Shown: positions 10,153 through 19,000, counted from the first letter of the stretch. The stretch is 64,000 bases of DNA from Falsirhodobacter halotolerans (GCF_022899245.1 NZ_JALJAZ010000001.1:538501-602500); one strand, 5' to 3'. A program made the numbers and translations. Notes: generated by a model not told the origin, from the letters alone.

Positions 10153-10485
10153 TCAGCTTTCGTCTTCGTCGCCCGCCACGTCGGCCAGTTCGTCCAGCGA
10201 GACGTTGTCGTCGCTGTCATCTTCCAGCAGATCGTCGTCGATCTCCGATTCGTTGGTCGAATCGTCGTCCAGCAGGTCGTCGCCGTCCAGCTCTTCGGTC
10301 AGGTTGGTGTCTTCCTTTTCCGCGCTGACGCGCGAAATCACGGCCGAGGCCGCTTTGCGCCGGGCGCTTTCGATATCCACGATCTCGCCCGTGTAGGGGC
10401 TGACGATGGGCGTGCGGTTCAGGTCATAGAAGCGTTTGCCGGTGGTGGGGCAAAGCCGCTTCGTGCCCCATTCCTCTTTGGGCAT
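10153..10485 (-). CDS. TIGR02300 family protein (FYDLN acid-tail protein)
   Basis: 110-residue protein with the family signature KRFYDLNRTPIVSPYTGE near residues 18-35, preceded by a compact N-terminus with one cysteine (KRLCPTTG). The remainder is extremely acidic, with runs of Asp and Glu (for example DGDDLLDDDS). Its function is unknown; the family is common in alphaproteobacteria. An AAGGA lies 8 bases before the ATG at 10485, supporting this start over an upstream in-frame ATG at 10548. On the minus strand a perfect TTGACA (10550-10555) lies 65 bases upstream, though no good -10 follows. Confidence 0.88.
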   Translation of the reverse strand: MPKEEWGTKRLCPTTGKRFYDLNRTPIVSPYTGEIVDIESARRKAASAVISRVSAEKEDTNLTEELDGDDLLDDDSTNESEIDDDLLEDDSDDNVSLDELADVAGDEDES

Positions 10486-10619
10486 GTCATATCCTTCAAG
10501 GGCTGGCTGGTGCGAAAGGTCGCCGTCGCTTGCCACAGCGCGACGCAAGTGTCAAAGGCTTTCGGACCCAAGGGAATTGGGGGTTACGGGCGGGAATTGC
10601 AAGGATAGTCTGGGCCGTG

Positions 10620-11312
10620 ATGGATATGACCCTGCCGCTTCATGTTCCGGGATTGCCGGATGTGCCGCTGATCCTGCGCCGTTCGGCGCGGGCGCGGCGA
10701 TTTTCGCTGCGTGTGTCGCGGTTGGACGGGCGGGTGACGCTGTCGGTGCCCGCGCGCGCCAAGGTGGCCGAGGCGTTGGCCTTTGCCGGCCGTCATGCCG
10801 ACTGGCTGCGCGGGGTGATGGACGATCTGCCCGCCGGGCAGCCGGTCACTTGGGGCACCGCCCTGCCGGTGGAGGGGCGGGCGCGGATCGTGACCTCCGC
10901 CACAGGGCGGGTGCGGGTGGAGGGGGACGCGCTCTGCGTGCCCGGACCCGCGCCGGGGCCGCGGGTTCAGGGTTGGCTGCGGGGTCTGGCGCGCGACCGT
11001 CTGGCCACCGCCTGCGACCGCCATGCGGCCACCATCGGCCTGCGCTACACCCGGCTGACGCTGCGCGACACGCGCAGCCGCTGGGGAAGCTGCACGGCGG
11101 ATGGGGCGTTGATGTTCTCGTGGCGGCTGATCCTCGCCCCGCCCGAGGTGCTGGATTACGTGGCGGCGCATGAGGTGGCGCATCTGGACCAGATGAATCA
11201 TTCGCCCGCCTTCTGGGCGGTGGTGGCGCGGCTGTGCCCCGATTACGCCCCCCGACGCGCCTGGCTGCGCGGCCCGGGGGGGGAGGGGCTGCACGCCTGG
11301 CGCTTCGCATGA
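10620..11312 (+). CDS. YgjP-like metallopeptidase domain protein (DUF45)
   Basis: 230-residue protein of the M48-like YgjP family. The zinc-binding motif HEVAHLDQMNHSPAFW is near residues 179-194, preceded by the diagnostic RDTRSRWGSCTADG near 149-162. Family members are often called metal-dependent hydrolases, but substrates are unknown. The ATG at 10620 follows an AAGGA 12 bases upstream; GTG at 10617 is also possible. The stop overlaps the start of the GntR gene (ATGA), so these genes are probably cotranscribed. Confidence 0.85.
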   Translation: MDMTLPLHVPGLPDVPLILRRSARARRFSLRVSRLDGRVTLSVPARAKVAEALAFAGRHADWLRGVMDDLPAGQPVTWGTALPVEGRARIVTSATGRVRVEGDALCVPGPAPGPRVQGWLRGLARDRLATACDRHAATIGLRYTRLTLRDTRSRWGSCTADGALMFSWRLILAPPEVLDYVAAHEVAHLDQMNHSPAFWAVVARLCPDYAPRRAWLRGPGGEGLHAWRFA

Positions 11313-11983
11313 TCCCGCCCGTTCCGCCTGCCATGTCGATCCTGCCCAACACGCCCGCCGCGCATGAACGGGTGTATCGCACGCTGCGCACCTCCATCAT
11401 GCATGGCGAGATGGCCCCCGGTCAGGCGCTGACCCTGCGCGGCATCGGCAAGGAGCATGGTGTCTCCATGACCCCCGCGCGCGAGGCGGTGCGGCGGCTG
11501 GTGGCCGAGGGGGCGCTGACGCTCTCCTCCTCCGGCCGGGTGGCGACACCCGCCCTGTCGCCCGACCGGATCGAGGAACTGGCCGCGATCCGCGCGCTTC
11601 TGGAACCGGAGCTGGCGTCCCGCGCGTTGCCCCGCGCGCATTTCGCGCTGATCGACCGGCTGGCCGCGATCAACACCGCCAATGCCGAAGCGGTGGCCAA
11701 GGGCAATGCCGTTGCCTATATCCGCACGAATCTGGAGTTTCACCGCACCCTTTATTTGCGCGCGCAGGCCCCGGCGATGCTGGCGTTGACGGAAACGGTA
11801 TGGCTGCAACTGGGACCGACGATGCGCGCGCTCTATTCCCGCCTGCGCCGGAACGAGCCGCCGCAGCACCACCGCCTGATTCTGGCGGCGTTGCGGGCGG
11901 GGGACGAGCCGGGATTGCGCCTGGCCATCCGCACCGACGTGACGCAAGGTCTGCGCCACCTTGCCGGATGGGAGCGGACATGA
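11309..11983 (+). CDS. GntR family transcriptional regulator (FadR/FCD subgroup)
   Basis: 224-residue regulator. An N-terminal winged helix-turn-helix lies around residues 20-85 ([20 protein letters not shown], then RRLVAEGAL), and an all-helical ligand-binding FCD domain occupies about residues 95-215. The FCD domain shows the expected [11 protein letters not shown] motif. FCD domains usually bind metal plus a small organic acid; the ligand here is unknown. Its ATG overlaps the stop of the YgjP-like gene, and its stop overlaps the ATG of deoD. It may therefore control the deoD and aldo/keto reductase genes. Confidence 0.9.
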   Translation: MIPPVPPAMSILPNTPAAHERVYRTLRTSIMHGEMAPGQALTLRGIGKEHGVSMTPAREAVRRLVAEGALTLSSSGRVATPALSPDRIEELAAIRALLEPELASRALPRAHFALIDRLAAINTANAEAVAKGNAVAYIRTNLEFHRTLYLRAQAPAMLALTETVWLQLGPTMRALYSRLRRNEPPQHHRLILAALRAGDEPGLRLAIRTDVTQGLRHLAGWERT

Positions 11984-12675
11984 CCTATCACATCGACCCG
12001 GATGCCGAGATTGCCGAGACGGTCTTGCTGCCCGGCGATCCCTTGCGCGCGAAATGGGTGGCGGAGACGTTTCTGGAGGGCGCCGTTCAGGTGAACGGCA
12101 TTCGCGGCATGTTGGGGTTCACCGGCGGGTGGCGGGGGCATCGCGTGACGGTGCAGGGCACGGGGATGGGGATGCCGTCCCTGTCGATCTATGCCAACGA
12201 ACTGATCCGGGCGGGGGCGAAGACGCTGATCCGCATTGGCAGCGCGGGCGGGATGCAGCCGGAGGTGAAGGTCCGCGATCTGGTTCTGGCGATGTCGGCC
12301 TGCCATGCGGGCTGGCCCTCGGCGACGATCTTCCGCGAGTTGTCTTTTGCACCCACCGCAGATTTCGGCCTGCTGCGCCGCGCGGCCGGTTTGGCGCCCG
12401 AGGCGCATGTGGGGCAGATCTATTCCTCCGACACCTTCTACGACGAACGCCCCGACTTGGGCGAACAGATGCGCCGCCACGGCGTTCTGGCGGTGGAGAT
12501 GGAGGCGGCGGAGCTTTACGCCCTAGCCGCCCGGCACAAGGCGCGGGCGCTGGCGGTGCTGACGGTGTCGGACCATCTTCTGACAGGCGAAAGCCTTGAT
12601 CCCGAGGCCCGCGAACGCAGTTTCCCCCGGATGGTTGAGGTCGCCTTGGGGGCGGCCTTTGGAAAGGACGACTGA
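11980..12675 (+). CDS. deoD: Purine-nucleoside phosphorylase, DeoD type
   Basis: Phosphorolyses purine (deoxy)nucleosides to the free base and (deoxy)ribose-1-phosphate. The 231-residue length is that of hexameric DeoD. Conserved segments are [15 protein letters not shown] near 17-31, [16 protein letters not shown] near 62-77, the RIGSAGGM phosphate loop near 86-93, and [13 protein letters not shown] near 178-190. The VSDHLLTGE segment near the C-terminus holds the base-binding Asp. It overlaps both neighbours by 1-4 bases in a GntR-deoD-reductase unit. Confidence 0.95.
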   Translation: MTYHIDPDAEIAETVLLPGDPLRAKWVAETFLEGAVQVNGIRGMLGFTGGWRGHRVTVQGTGMGMPSLSIYANELIRAGAKTLIRIGSAGGMQPEVKVRDLVLAMSACHAGWPSATIFRELSFAPTADFGLLRRAAGLAPEAHVGQIYSSDTFYDERPDLGEQMRRHGVLAVEMEAAELYALAARHKARALAVLTVSDHLLTGESLDPEARERSFPRMVEVALGAAFGKDD

Positions 12676-13643
12676 TGCGGACACGGCGGTTGGGGGCGAA
12701 CGGCCCGGATGTGGGGGCCATCGGCCTTGGCGCGATGAGCTTTGGCGGCATGTTCGGCGCCACGGACGAGGCGACGTCGCGCGCCTGTCTTGATGCGGCG
12801 GTGGCGGCGGGGATCGACCTGATCGACACGGCCAACGTCTATGGCATGGGCGTGTCCGAGCAGATCATCGGCGACTGGGGCGGGGCCGCCCGCATCGCCA
12901 CCAAATGCGGCATCGTCAGCGGCCCGCCCCGCAGCGTGGACAACACCGAACCCTATATCCGCACCTGTCTTGAGGAATCGCTGCGCCGGCTGAAGCGCGA
13001 TCACGTCGATCTCTATTACATCCACCGCCGCGATCCCGGCGTGCCGGTGGAGGAGGTGGCGGGCACCATGTCCCGTCTGATCGAGGACGGCAAGATCGGC
13101 GGCTGGGGCCTGTCCGAGGTGTCGCCCACCACCCTGCGCCGCGCCCATGCCGAATGTCCGGTGACGGCGGTGCAAAGCGAATATTCGCTGTGGACCCGCC
13201 AGCCGGAACTGGGCCTCTTGCAGGCGACGGCCGATCTCGGTGTGGCCTTTGTCGCCTTTTCCCCCCTGGGGCGCGGCATGTTCGGCGATGTGCCGCTGCG
13301 GCGTGAGGATTTCCGGTCGGGCGTGGATTTCCGTCACACCAACCCGCGCTTCACCGGCGCGGATTTTGCCGAGAATCTGGCCCGCATCGCGCCGTTCCGC
13401 GCCTTCTGCCACGATCGTGGCTGGTCGGTGGCGGCGGTGGCCGTGGCGTGGGTGCTGGGCCGGTGGGACCACGTCATCCCCATTCCGGGCACCCGCACCG
13501 CCGACCATCTACGCCAATGGGCAAAGGTGCCCGACCTGACGGAGGCCGATCTGGCCGAGATCGACCGCCTTCTGCCCCCCGGTTGGGCGGCGGGGGATCG
13601 GTATGGCGATCACCAACTGGCCTTTGTCGAGCGTTATTGCTGA
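12675..13643 (+). CDS. Aldo/keto reductase
   Basis: 322-residue NADPH-dependent oxidoreductase of the AKR superfamily (perakine/YajO-like group). The catalytic tetrad is visible: Asp and Tyr in DTANVYGMG near residues 47-55, Lys in ATKCGI near 76, and His in YYIHRRDPG near 115-123. The C-terminal cofactor segment IPIPGTRTADHLRQW is also present. The ATG shares bases with the deoD stop (TGATG), so it is translationally coupled; the substrate is unknown. The last 10 bases overlap the convergent small membrane-protein gene. Confidence 0.9.
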   Translation: MRTRRLGANGPDVGAIGLGAMSFGGMFGATDEATSRACLDAAVAAGIDLIDTANVYGMGVSEQIIGDWGGAARIATKCGIVSGPPRSVDNTEPYIRTCLEESLRRLKRDHVDLYYIHRRDPGVPVEEVAGTMSRLIEDGKIGGWGLSEVSPTTLRRAHAECPVTAVQSEYSLWTRQPELGLLQATADLGVAFVAFSPLGRGMFGDVPLRREDFRSGVDFRHTNPRFTGADFAENLARIAPFRAFCHDRGWSVAAVAVAWVLGRWDHVIPIPGTRTADHLRQWAKVPDLTEADLAEIDRLLPPGWAAGDRYGDHQLAFVERYC

Positions 13644-13852
13644 ACGCGCAGGCAATCGCGCGGTTCGGCACCTTGGGGTAGATGGATTTCCGCCCCGCAG
13701 GCGACGCAGTGAAAGAAGGTCTCGCCTTCCCTTGCCCGCGTCCGATCCTCGCGCCAGCGGCAGTCGCGCGTCAGGGTGCGGCTGCGATGCCACCACCATG
13801 ACAGGACAAAAAAGGCGATAAGCCCGAGGATGAGGAATATCGGCATCCCCAT
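13634..13852 (-). CDS. Small membrane protein with a C-terminal CxxC motif
   Basis: 72 codons. Residues 3-21 form one hydrophobic helix (PIFLILGLIAFFVLSWWW), then a basic stretch, then HCVACGAEIHLPQG, which looks like half a zinc ribbon with a third Cys near the end (RDCLRVQQ). It lies 21 bases downstream of comM on the same strand, which is the best support for its being real. No clear ribosome site was seen. Function unknown. Confidence 0.6.
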   Translation of the reverse strand: MGMPIFLILGLIAFFVLSWWWHRSRTLTRDCRWREDRTRAREGETFFHCVACGAEIHLPQGAEPRDCLRVQQ

Positions 13853-13873
13853 GATCTGGGGCGTGCCGGGCCC

Positions 13874-15385
13874 TCAGGCAAGCGCCTTCTGGCCCGCGAT
13901 GCGATAGCCGACGGCTTCGGCCACATGCGGCTGGCGGACGTCGGCGCTGCCGTCCAGATCGGCGATGGTGCGGGCCACGCGCAGGATGCGGTGATACCCG
14001 CGCGCGGACAGGCCGAAACGGTCGGCCACCCGGGCCAGCAGCGCCTGACCCTGTGCGTCGGGGGTGGCGATCTCCTCCAGCAGGGCGCCTTCGGCCTCGG
14101 CATTGGTGCGGGCGTGGGTTTCCTCGAGCCGCGCCGTCTGGACCGCGCGCGCCGCCGCCACGCGTTCGGCGATGGTGGCGGACGTTTCGCCCGTGGCCTC
14201 CCCCCCCAGATCGGACCACGGCACCGAAGGCACGTCCAGCCGCATGTCGAACCGATCCATCAGGGGGCCGGAGATGCGGCCCATGTAATCCTCGCCGCAG
14301 GCGGGGGCGCGCGAACAGGCGCGGGCCGCATCGGCCAGATGCCCGCAGCGGCAGGGATTGGCCGCCGCCACCAACAGGAACCGGCAGGGATAGCGGATAT
14401 GGGCATTGGCGCGGGCGACCATGATCTCCCCCGTCTCGATCGGCTGACGCAGGGTTTCCAGCACCTGTCGGGGAAATTCGGGCAGCTCGTCCAGAAACAG
14501 GACACCGTTATGGGCAAGGCTCAGCTCTCCCGGTTTCGCGCCGCGCCCGCCGCCGGTGATGGCCGGGACCGACGCGGTGTGATGAGGCGCGCGGAACGGC
14601 CGGTCGCGGCGCAATCCCCCGTCCAGCAGCCCTGCCACCGAATGGATGGTGGAGGTTTCCAGCGCCTCCATCGGTGACAAGGGCGGCAAGATGCCGGGCA
14701 GGCGCGCCGCCAGCATGGACTTGCCCGAACCGGGTGCCCCCACCATCAACAGGTGATGCCGCCCCGCCGCCGCGATCTCCAGCGCGCGCTTGGCCCGTTC
14801 CTGCCCCTTCACATCGCGAAAATCGCGGGCGGTGGGGGCGGGGGCGATGTGCAGCGCCTCGGCCGGGGCGAGGGGGGATTGCCCTGTCAGGTGGCGCAGG
14901 ACATGGGTCAGCGTGGGCGCGGCCAGAACCTGCGTGGCACCGACCCAGGCCGCCTCGGCCCCGCAGGCCTCCGGGCAGATCAGGGCGCGATCGCCTTCGG
15001 CGGCGGTCATCGCGGCGGGCAGGGCCCCCGCCACGGGCATCAGCCGACCGTCCAGCGACAATTCCCCCAAGGATACGGTGCGCGCCACGTCATCCCCCGG
15101 CACGATGTCCATCGCCGTCAGCAGGGCCAGCGCGATGGGCAGATCGAAATGCGATCCTTCCTTCGGCAGATGCGCCGGGGCCAGATTGATGGCGATCCGG
15201 CGCGAGGGAAGGGCGATGGACATGGTGTCCAGCGCGGCGCGAATGCGTTCCTTCGCCTCGCTCACGGCCTTGTCGGGCAGGCCCACGATGGAAAACGCCG
15301 GAAGACCGGGGGAGAGGGCGCATTGCACCTCCACCAGCCGGGCCTCCACCCCTTCAAAGGCGACGGTATAGGCGCGGGCAACCAT
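13874..15385 (-). CDS. comM: Mg-chelatase-like AAA ATPase ComM/YifB
   Basis: 503-residue ComM. This is a hexameric helicase that promotes branch migration during integration of incoming DNA in natural transformation. The N-terminal ChlI-like domain is at residues 1-170. The AAA domain has Walker A GAPGSGKSMLAARLPG near 217-232 and Walker B GVLFLDELPEF near 295-305. A C-terminal Mg-chelatase domain follows, including NPCRCGH. The start is MVARAYTVAF at 15385, ten codons inside the longest frame. A CtrA-like site lies 44-59 bases upstream. In R. capsulatus, comM and dprA homologues are needed to receive gene-transfer-agent DNA. Confidence 0.93.
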   Translation of the reverse strand: MVARAYTVAFEGVEARLVEVQCALSPGLPAFSIVGLPDKAVSEAKERIRAALDTMSIALPSRRIAINLAPAHLPKEGSHFDLPIALALLTAMDIVPGDDVARTVSLGELSLDGRLMPVAGALPAAMTAAEGDRALICPEACGAEAAWVGATQVLAAPTLTHVLRHLTGQSPLAPAEALHIAPAPTARDFRDVKGQERAKRALEIAAAGRHHLLMVGAPGSGKSMLAARLPGILPPLSPMEALETSTIHSVAGLLDGGLRRDRPFRAPHHTASVPAITGGGRGAKPGELSLAHNGVLFLDELPEFPRQVLETLRQPIETGEIMVARANAHIRYPCRFLLVAAANPCRCGHLADAARACSRAPACGEDYMGRISGPLMDRFDMRLDVPSVPWSDLGGEATGETSATIAERVAAARAVQTARLEETHARTNAEAEGALLEEIATPDAQGQALLARVADRFGLSARGYHRILRVARTIADLDGSADVRQPHVAEAVGYRIAGQKALA

Positions 15386-15428
15386 GGCAAACTCCGGGCA
15401 AGGTCCGTCCGGCATACGAAAATGTTGG

Positions 15429-15444
15429 TTTAAGAAAGGTTAAC
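15429..15444. promoter_or_regulatory. CtrA-like binding site upstream of comM
   Basis: TTTAAGAAAGGTTAAC fits the CtrA consensus TTAA-N7-TTAAC with one mismatch (TTTA for TTAA). TTAA is rare in this GC-rich window. It lies in the 247-base comM/rpoH intergenic region. A better match lies before dprA. Confidence 0.45.
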
Positions 15445-15511
15445 GCGCGCCCGCCGGTTCGGGGCCAGCGCCGAAAAATCTGCGCAAAGGCTACTTGTCC
15501 GAAGTTTTCGG

Positions 15512-15537
15512 GGAACTAAAGCGGCGCTTCCCCCGTT
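15512..15537 (+). promoter_or_regulatory. EcfG-type promoter match upstream of rpoH
   Basis: GGAAC (15512-15516) and CGTT (15534-15537) are separated by 17 bases, the exact arrangement reported for alphaproteobacterial EcfG general-stress promoters (GGAAC-N16/17-CGTT). It lies about 95 bases before the rpoH start. I saw no RpoE-type element of the kind that drives rpoHII in R. sphaeroides. Many Rhodobacterales lack EcfG, so this may be chance or another ECF factor. Confidence 0.35.
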
Positions 15538-15632
15538 TCCCCATCAGAAAGCCGGATCCGCCACGGCAGGACATGTGGCGGAACACCGTGGGGTCAAGCC
15601 CCATCAAACAAAAGCAGAGGGAGAGGGGTCTC

Positions 15633-16508
15633 ATGCCACTCGATATGTTCAGCGATCAGACGATGTCGCGCAAGGCGATGAAAGCGGAACTTCTGGATGC
15701 GGAAACCGAACTGCGGCTGGCCTATGCCTGGCGCGACCAGCGCGATGAGAAAGCCCTCCACCGTCTGATCACCGCCTATATGCGGTTGGCGATTTCCATG
15801 GCGGCCAAATTCCGCCGCTATGGCGCGCCGATGAACGACCTGATCCAGGAGGCGAGCCTTGGCCTGATGAAAGCCGCCGACAAGTTCGACCCGGATCGGG
15901 GGGTGCGCTTCTCCACCTATGCCGTGTGGTGGATCAAGGCCTCGATCCAGGATTACGTCATGCGCAACTGGTCCATGGTGCGGACCGGCTCCACCTCCAG
16001 CCAGAAGGCGCTGTTCTTCAACATGCGCCGCGTGCAGGCCAAGCTGGAACGTGAGGCCGAGGCGCGGGGCGAATCGCTGGACAGCCATCAGCTGCGCCAC
16101 ATGATCGCCATCGAGGTCGGCGTGCCGCTGGCCGATGTGGAGATGATGGAGGGCCGTCTGTCCGGCTCCGACTTTTCGTTGAACGCCACGCAATCGTCGG
16201 ACGAGGATGGCCGCGAATGGATCGACGCGCTGGAGGACGATTCGGCGCAGGCGGCCGAGCAGGTCGAAGGTTCGCATGATGCCGCCTATTTGCGGAACTG
16301 GCTGATTTCGGCCATCCAGAACCTGAACGCGCGCGAGCGTTTCATCGTGACGGAGCGCAAGCTGCGCGAAGCGCCCCGCACCCTGGAATCCTTGGGCGAG
16401 GAACTGGGCCTGTCGAAAGAGCGCGTGCGCCAGTTGGAAGCCGCCGCCTTCGCCAAGATGCGCCGCAGCCTTGAGACGCAGAGCCGCGAGGTTCACCACT
16501 TCCTTTGA
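15633..16508 (+). CDS. rpoH: RNA polymerase sigma-32 factor, RpoHII type
   Basis: 291-residue group 3 sigma70-family factor. Region 2 contains the core-binding segment RFRRYGAPMNDLIQEA-like stretch near residues 58-72 and the -10 recognition segment FSTYAVWWIKASIQDYVMRN near 92-111. Region 4.2 has LGEELGLSKERVRQLEAAAF near 258-277. The sequence style, including MVRTGSTSSQKALFFNMRR, resembles RpoHII of Rhodobacter, which serves singlet-oxygen and oxidative stress, rather than classical RpoHI; this is recalled, not searched. Start: MPLDMF after GAGAGG; a longer in-frame start at 15495 lies within the putative promoter region. Confidence 0.92.
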   Translation: MPLDMFSDQTMSRKAMKAELLDAETELRLAYAWRDQRDEKALHRLITAYMRLAISMAAKFRRYGAPMNDLIQEASLGLMKAADKFDPDRGVRFSTYAVWWIKASIQDYVMRNWSMVRTGSTSSQKALFFNMRRVQAKLEREAEARGESLDSHQLRHMIAIEVGVPLADVEMMEGRLSGSDFSLNATQSSDEDGREWIDALEDDSAQAAEQVEGSHDAAYLRNWLISAIQNLNARERFIVTERKLREAPRTLESLGEELGLSKERVRQLEAAAFAKMRRSLETQSREVHHFL

Positions 16509-16535
16509 TCGCAGGCGCGGCCTATGGTTGCGCCC

Positions 16536-17729
16536 ATGATGAAAGGCAAACGCATTCTTCTGATCATCGGTGGCGGGATCGCCGCCTACAAGGCGCTGGA
16601 GGTGATCCGGCGCCTTCGCGATCGTGGGGCCGCGGTCACGCCCGTCCTGACCCGCGCGGGGGAGGAGTTCGTGACCCCATTGTCGGTGGCGGCGCTGGCC
16701 GGGCACAAGGTCTATCGCGATCTGTTCGATCTGACGGATGAGGCGGAGATGGGGCATATCCAACTCTCCCGTTCCGCCGATCTGATCGTGGTTGCGCCCG
16801 CGACGGCGGATCTGATGGCCAAGATGGCGCAGGGGCGGGCGGACGATCTTGCCTCCACCCTTCTTCTGGCGACGGATACGCCGGTGCTGGTGGCCCCCGC
16901 GATGAATGTGCGGATGTGGGATCACCCGGCCACGCAGCGCAACATCGCAACGCTGAAGGCGGATGGCGTCCGATTCGTCGGCCCGGACGATGGCGCGATG
17001 GCCTGCGGCGAATTCGGCCCCGGCCGCCTGTCCGAACCGATGGAGATCGTGGCGGCCGTCGCCGCGTCCTTCGGCGCGCAGCCTTTGGCAGGGCGGCACA
17101 TCCTCATCACCTCCGGCCCCACGCAGGAGCCGATCGATCCCGTCCGCTTCATCGCCAACCGATCCTCGGGCGCGCAGGGGACGGCGTTGGCGCAGGCCTG
17201 TCTGGGATTGGGCGCGACCGTCACCTTCGTGACCGGCCCCGCCACCGTGCCGCCGCCGACGGGGGCTGCGGTGGTGCGGGTGGAAACGGCGGCGCAGATG
17301 CTGGCGGCGGTGCAGGCGGCACTGCCGGCCGATGCGGCGATCTTCGCCGCCGCCGTGGCCGATTGGCGCGTGGCCGAGGCGGGCGCGGCCAAGCTGAAGA
17401 AACGTCCGGGCGAGGGGCCGGCCCCGCTGACCCTGATCGAAAACCCCGACATCTTGGCAACCGTTTCCCGGGGGGAGAACCGCCCCCGTCTGGTCGTGGG
17501 CTTTGCCGCCGAAACCCATGATGTCCTGACCCACGCGCAGGACAAGCTGCGCCGCAAGGGCTGCGACTGGATCGTGGCCAATGATGTGTCGCCCGCGACG
17601 GGCATCATGGGCGGGACGGAAAACGAGGTGACGATCCTGCGCGCGGACGGCACCACCCCGTGGCCCCGCATGACCAAGGATCAGGTCGCCCGCCGTCTGG
17701 CGGAGGAGATCGCGGCGGCCCTTGGCTGA
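16536..17729 (+). CDS. coaBC: Bifunctional phosphopantothenoylcysteine decarboxylase/synthetase
   Basis: Two-domain coenzyme A enzyme of about 397 residues: the CoaC flavoprotein decarboxylase (about 1-185) and the CoaB CTP-dependent ligase (about 186-397). CoaC shows GGGIAAYKALE near residue 11, the PATADLMAKMAQGRADDL segment, the PAMNVRMW motif and ACGEFGPGRL. CoaB shows the SGPTQEPIDPVRFIANRSSG motif near 195-214 and the AAAVADWR stretch. Three in-frame ATGs (16524, 16536, 16539) are possible; homologues suggest a start just before GKRILLIIGG. It lies downstream of rpoH and upstream of dut. Confidence 0.94.
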   Translation: MMKGKRILLIIGGGIAAYKALEVIRRLRDRGAAVTPVLTRAGEEFVTPLSVAALAGHKVYRDLFDLTDEAEMGHIQLSRSADLIVVAPATADLMAKMAQGRADDLASTLLLATDTPVLVAPAMNVRMWDHPATQRNIATLKADGVRFVGPDDGAMACGEFGPGRLSEPMEIVAAVAASFGAQPLAGRHILITSGPTQEPIDPVRFIANRSSGAQGTALAQACLGLGATVTFVTGPATVPPPTGAAVVRVETAAQMLAAVQAALPADAAIFAAAVADWRVAEAGAAKLKKRPGEGPAPLTLIENPDILATVSRGENRPRLVVGFAAETHDVLTHAQDKLRRKGCDWIVANDVSPATGIMGGTENEVTILRADGTTPWPRMTKDQVARRLAEEIAAALG

Positions 17730-17783
17730 GGTTGCGTGGGGCATCGCGACGCCCTATCGTCCGGGCCGAAGACAGGAGGCCCG

Positions 17784-18248
17784 ATGACCGACCCGACCGT
17801 AGAGATCCGTGTGCTTGACCCGCGCGTGCATGACTGGGGCATCCCCGCCTATCAGACCGCCGGTTCGGCGGCGGTGGACCTGTTCGCCTGCATCGACGCC
17901 CCGATGGAGATTGCGGCCGGGGCCCCGGCGACGCTGATCCCGTCGGGCCTTGCGCTGTTCATGGATACCGACCGCATGGCGGCGCTGGTGCTGCCGCGTT
18001 CGGGCTCGGGGCACAAGAAGGGGCTGGTTCTGGGCAACCTCGTCGGTCTGATCGATTCGGATTACACCGGCGAGGTGAAGATCAGCCTGTGGAACCGCAA
18101 CCCGACCGGCGCCCCCATCGTGGTCGAGCCGGGCGAGCGGGTGGCCCAGATGATGTTCGTGCCCGTGCTGCGCCCGACCCTGACGGTGGTGGACCAATTC
18201 TCCGGCACGACCGCGCGCGGGGCGGGCGGGTTCGGATCGACCGGCTGA
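17784..18248 (+). CDS. dut: dUTP diphosphatase
   Basis: Hydrolyses dUTP to dUMP, keeping uracil out of DNA and supplying thymidylate synthesis. 154 residues with all five trimeric dUTPase motifs: AGSAAVDLFA near 26-35, PRSGSGHKKGL near 75-85, GLIDSDYTGEV near 91-101, ERVAQMMFVPV near 121-131 and RGAGGFGSTG at the C-terminus. A strong AGGAGG lies 6 bases before the ATG. Its stop overlaps the moeB-like ATG (TGATG). The coaBC-dut adjacency is a common bacterial arrangement. Confidence 0.97.
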   Translation: MTDPTVEIRVLDPRVHDWGIPAYQTAGSAAVDLFACIDAPMEIAAGAPATLIPSGLALFMDTDRMAALVLPRSGSGHKKGLVLGNLVGLIDSDYTGEVKISLWNRNPTGAPIVVEPGERVAQMMFVPVLRPTLTVVDQFSGTTARGAGGFGSTG

Positions 18249-19000
18249 TGCTGTCGGAGGCCGAGCTTCACCGCTATTCCCGCCACATGCTGCTGCGCGA
18301 AGTGGGGGGCGTGGGGCAGATGCGGCTGGGCCGGGCGCGCGTTCTGGTGATCGGCGCGGGGGGGCTTGGGGCCGGGGCGCTGCCCTATCTCGCGGCGGCG
18401 GGCATCGGCCATATCACCGTGATGGACGGGGATGAGGTGGAGGTGCACAACCTGCAACGCCAGGTCGTGCACGACACCGCCCATATCGGCATGAACAAGG
18501 CGCTGTCCGCGGCGGCGCGGATGCGCGCGATCAACCCGCATGTCGTGGTGGAGGCGATGCCCCGCCACCTGACCGATGAGCCGGACCTTGTGGCCGCGCA
18601 TGACCTGATCCTGGACGGAACCGACAGTTTCGCCACCCGGTATCTGGCGAATGACCTTGCGGTGCGGGTCTCGCGCCCGCTCATCTCGGGCGCCCTGACG
18701 CAGTGGGAGGGGCAGATCGGCCTTTATGCCGACGCAGGTTCGGCCTGCCTGCGCTGCGTGTTCCCCGAGATTCCGGCCGAGGGGCTTGTCCCCTCCTGCG
18801 CCGAGGCGGGGGTTCTGGGACCCCTTCCGGGCATCATCGGCGGGATGATGGCCGCCGAGGCGGTGAAGCGTCTGGCGGGCGCGGGCACGCCTTTGCGCAA
18901 CCGGCTGATGATCTTCGACGCGCTTTACATGGAAACGCGGGTGATGACCGTTCATCGTCGCGACGACTGCCCGACCTGCGGGAACCCCGCGCATCGCTGA
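18248..19000 (+). CDS. moeB: HesA/MoeB/ThiF family adenylyltransferase
   Basis: 250-residue E1-like enzyme that adenylates the C-terminus of a sulfur-carrier protein such as MoaD or ThiS. The ATP loop GAGGLGAGALPYLAAAG is near residues 38-54, and LDGTDSFATRYLANDL near 120-135 holds the conserved metal-binding Asp. Two zinc-type pairs are visible: CLRC near 162 and CPTC near 243. There is no C-terminal rhodanese domain. Sequence alone does not decide between MoeB and ThiF; moaB lies 13 kb away. It is translationally coupled to dut. Confidence 0.88.
   Translation: MLSEAELHRYSRHMLLREVGGVGQMRLGRARVLVIGAGGLGAGALPYLAAAGIGHITVMDGDEVEVHNLQRQVVHDTAHIGMNKALSAAARMRAINPHVVVEAMPRHLTDEPDLVAAHDLILDGTDSFATRYLANDLAVRVSRPLISGALTQWEGQIGLYADAGSACLRCVFPEIPAEGLVPSCAEAGVLGPLPGIIGGMMAAEAVKRLAGAGTPLRNRLMIFDALYMETRVMTVHRRDDCPTCGNPAHR

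Noticed and set aside
15594-17744. A long minus-strand frame opposite rpoH and coaBC.
   Set aside because: Both plus-strand genes are unmistakable; the antisense translation is His/Arg/Gly-rich noise typical of such shadows.
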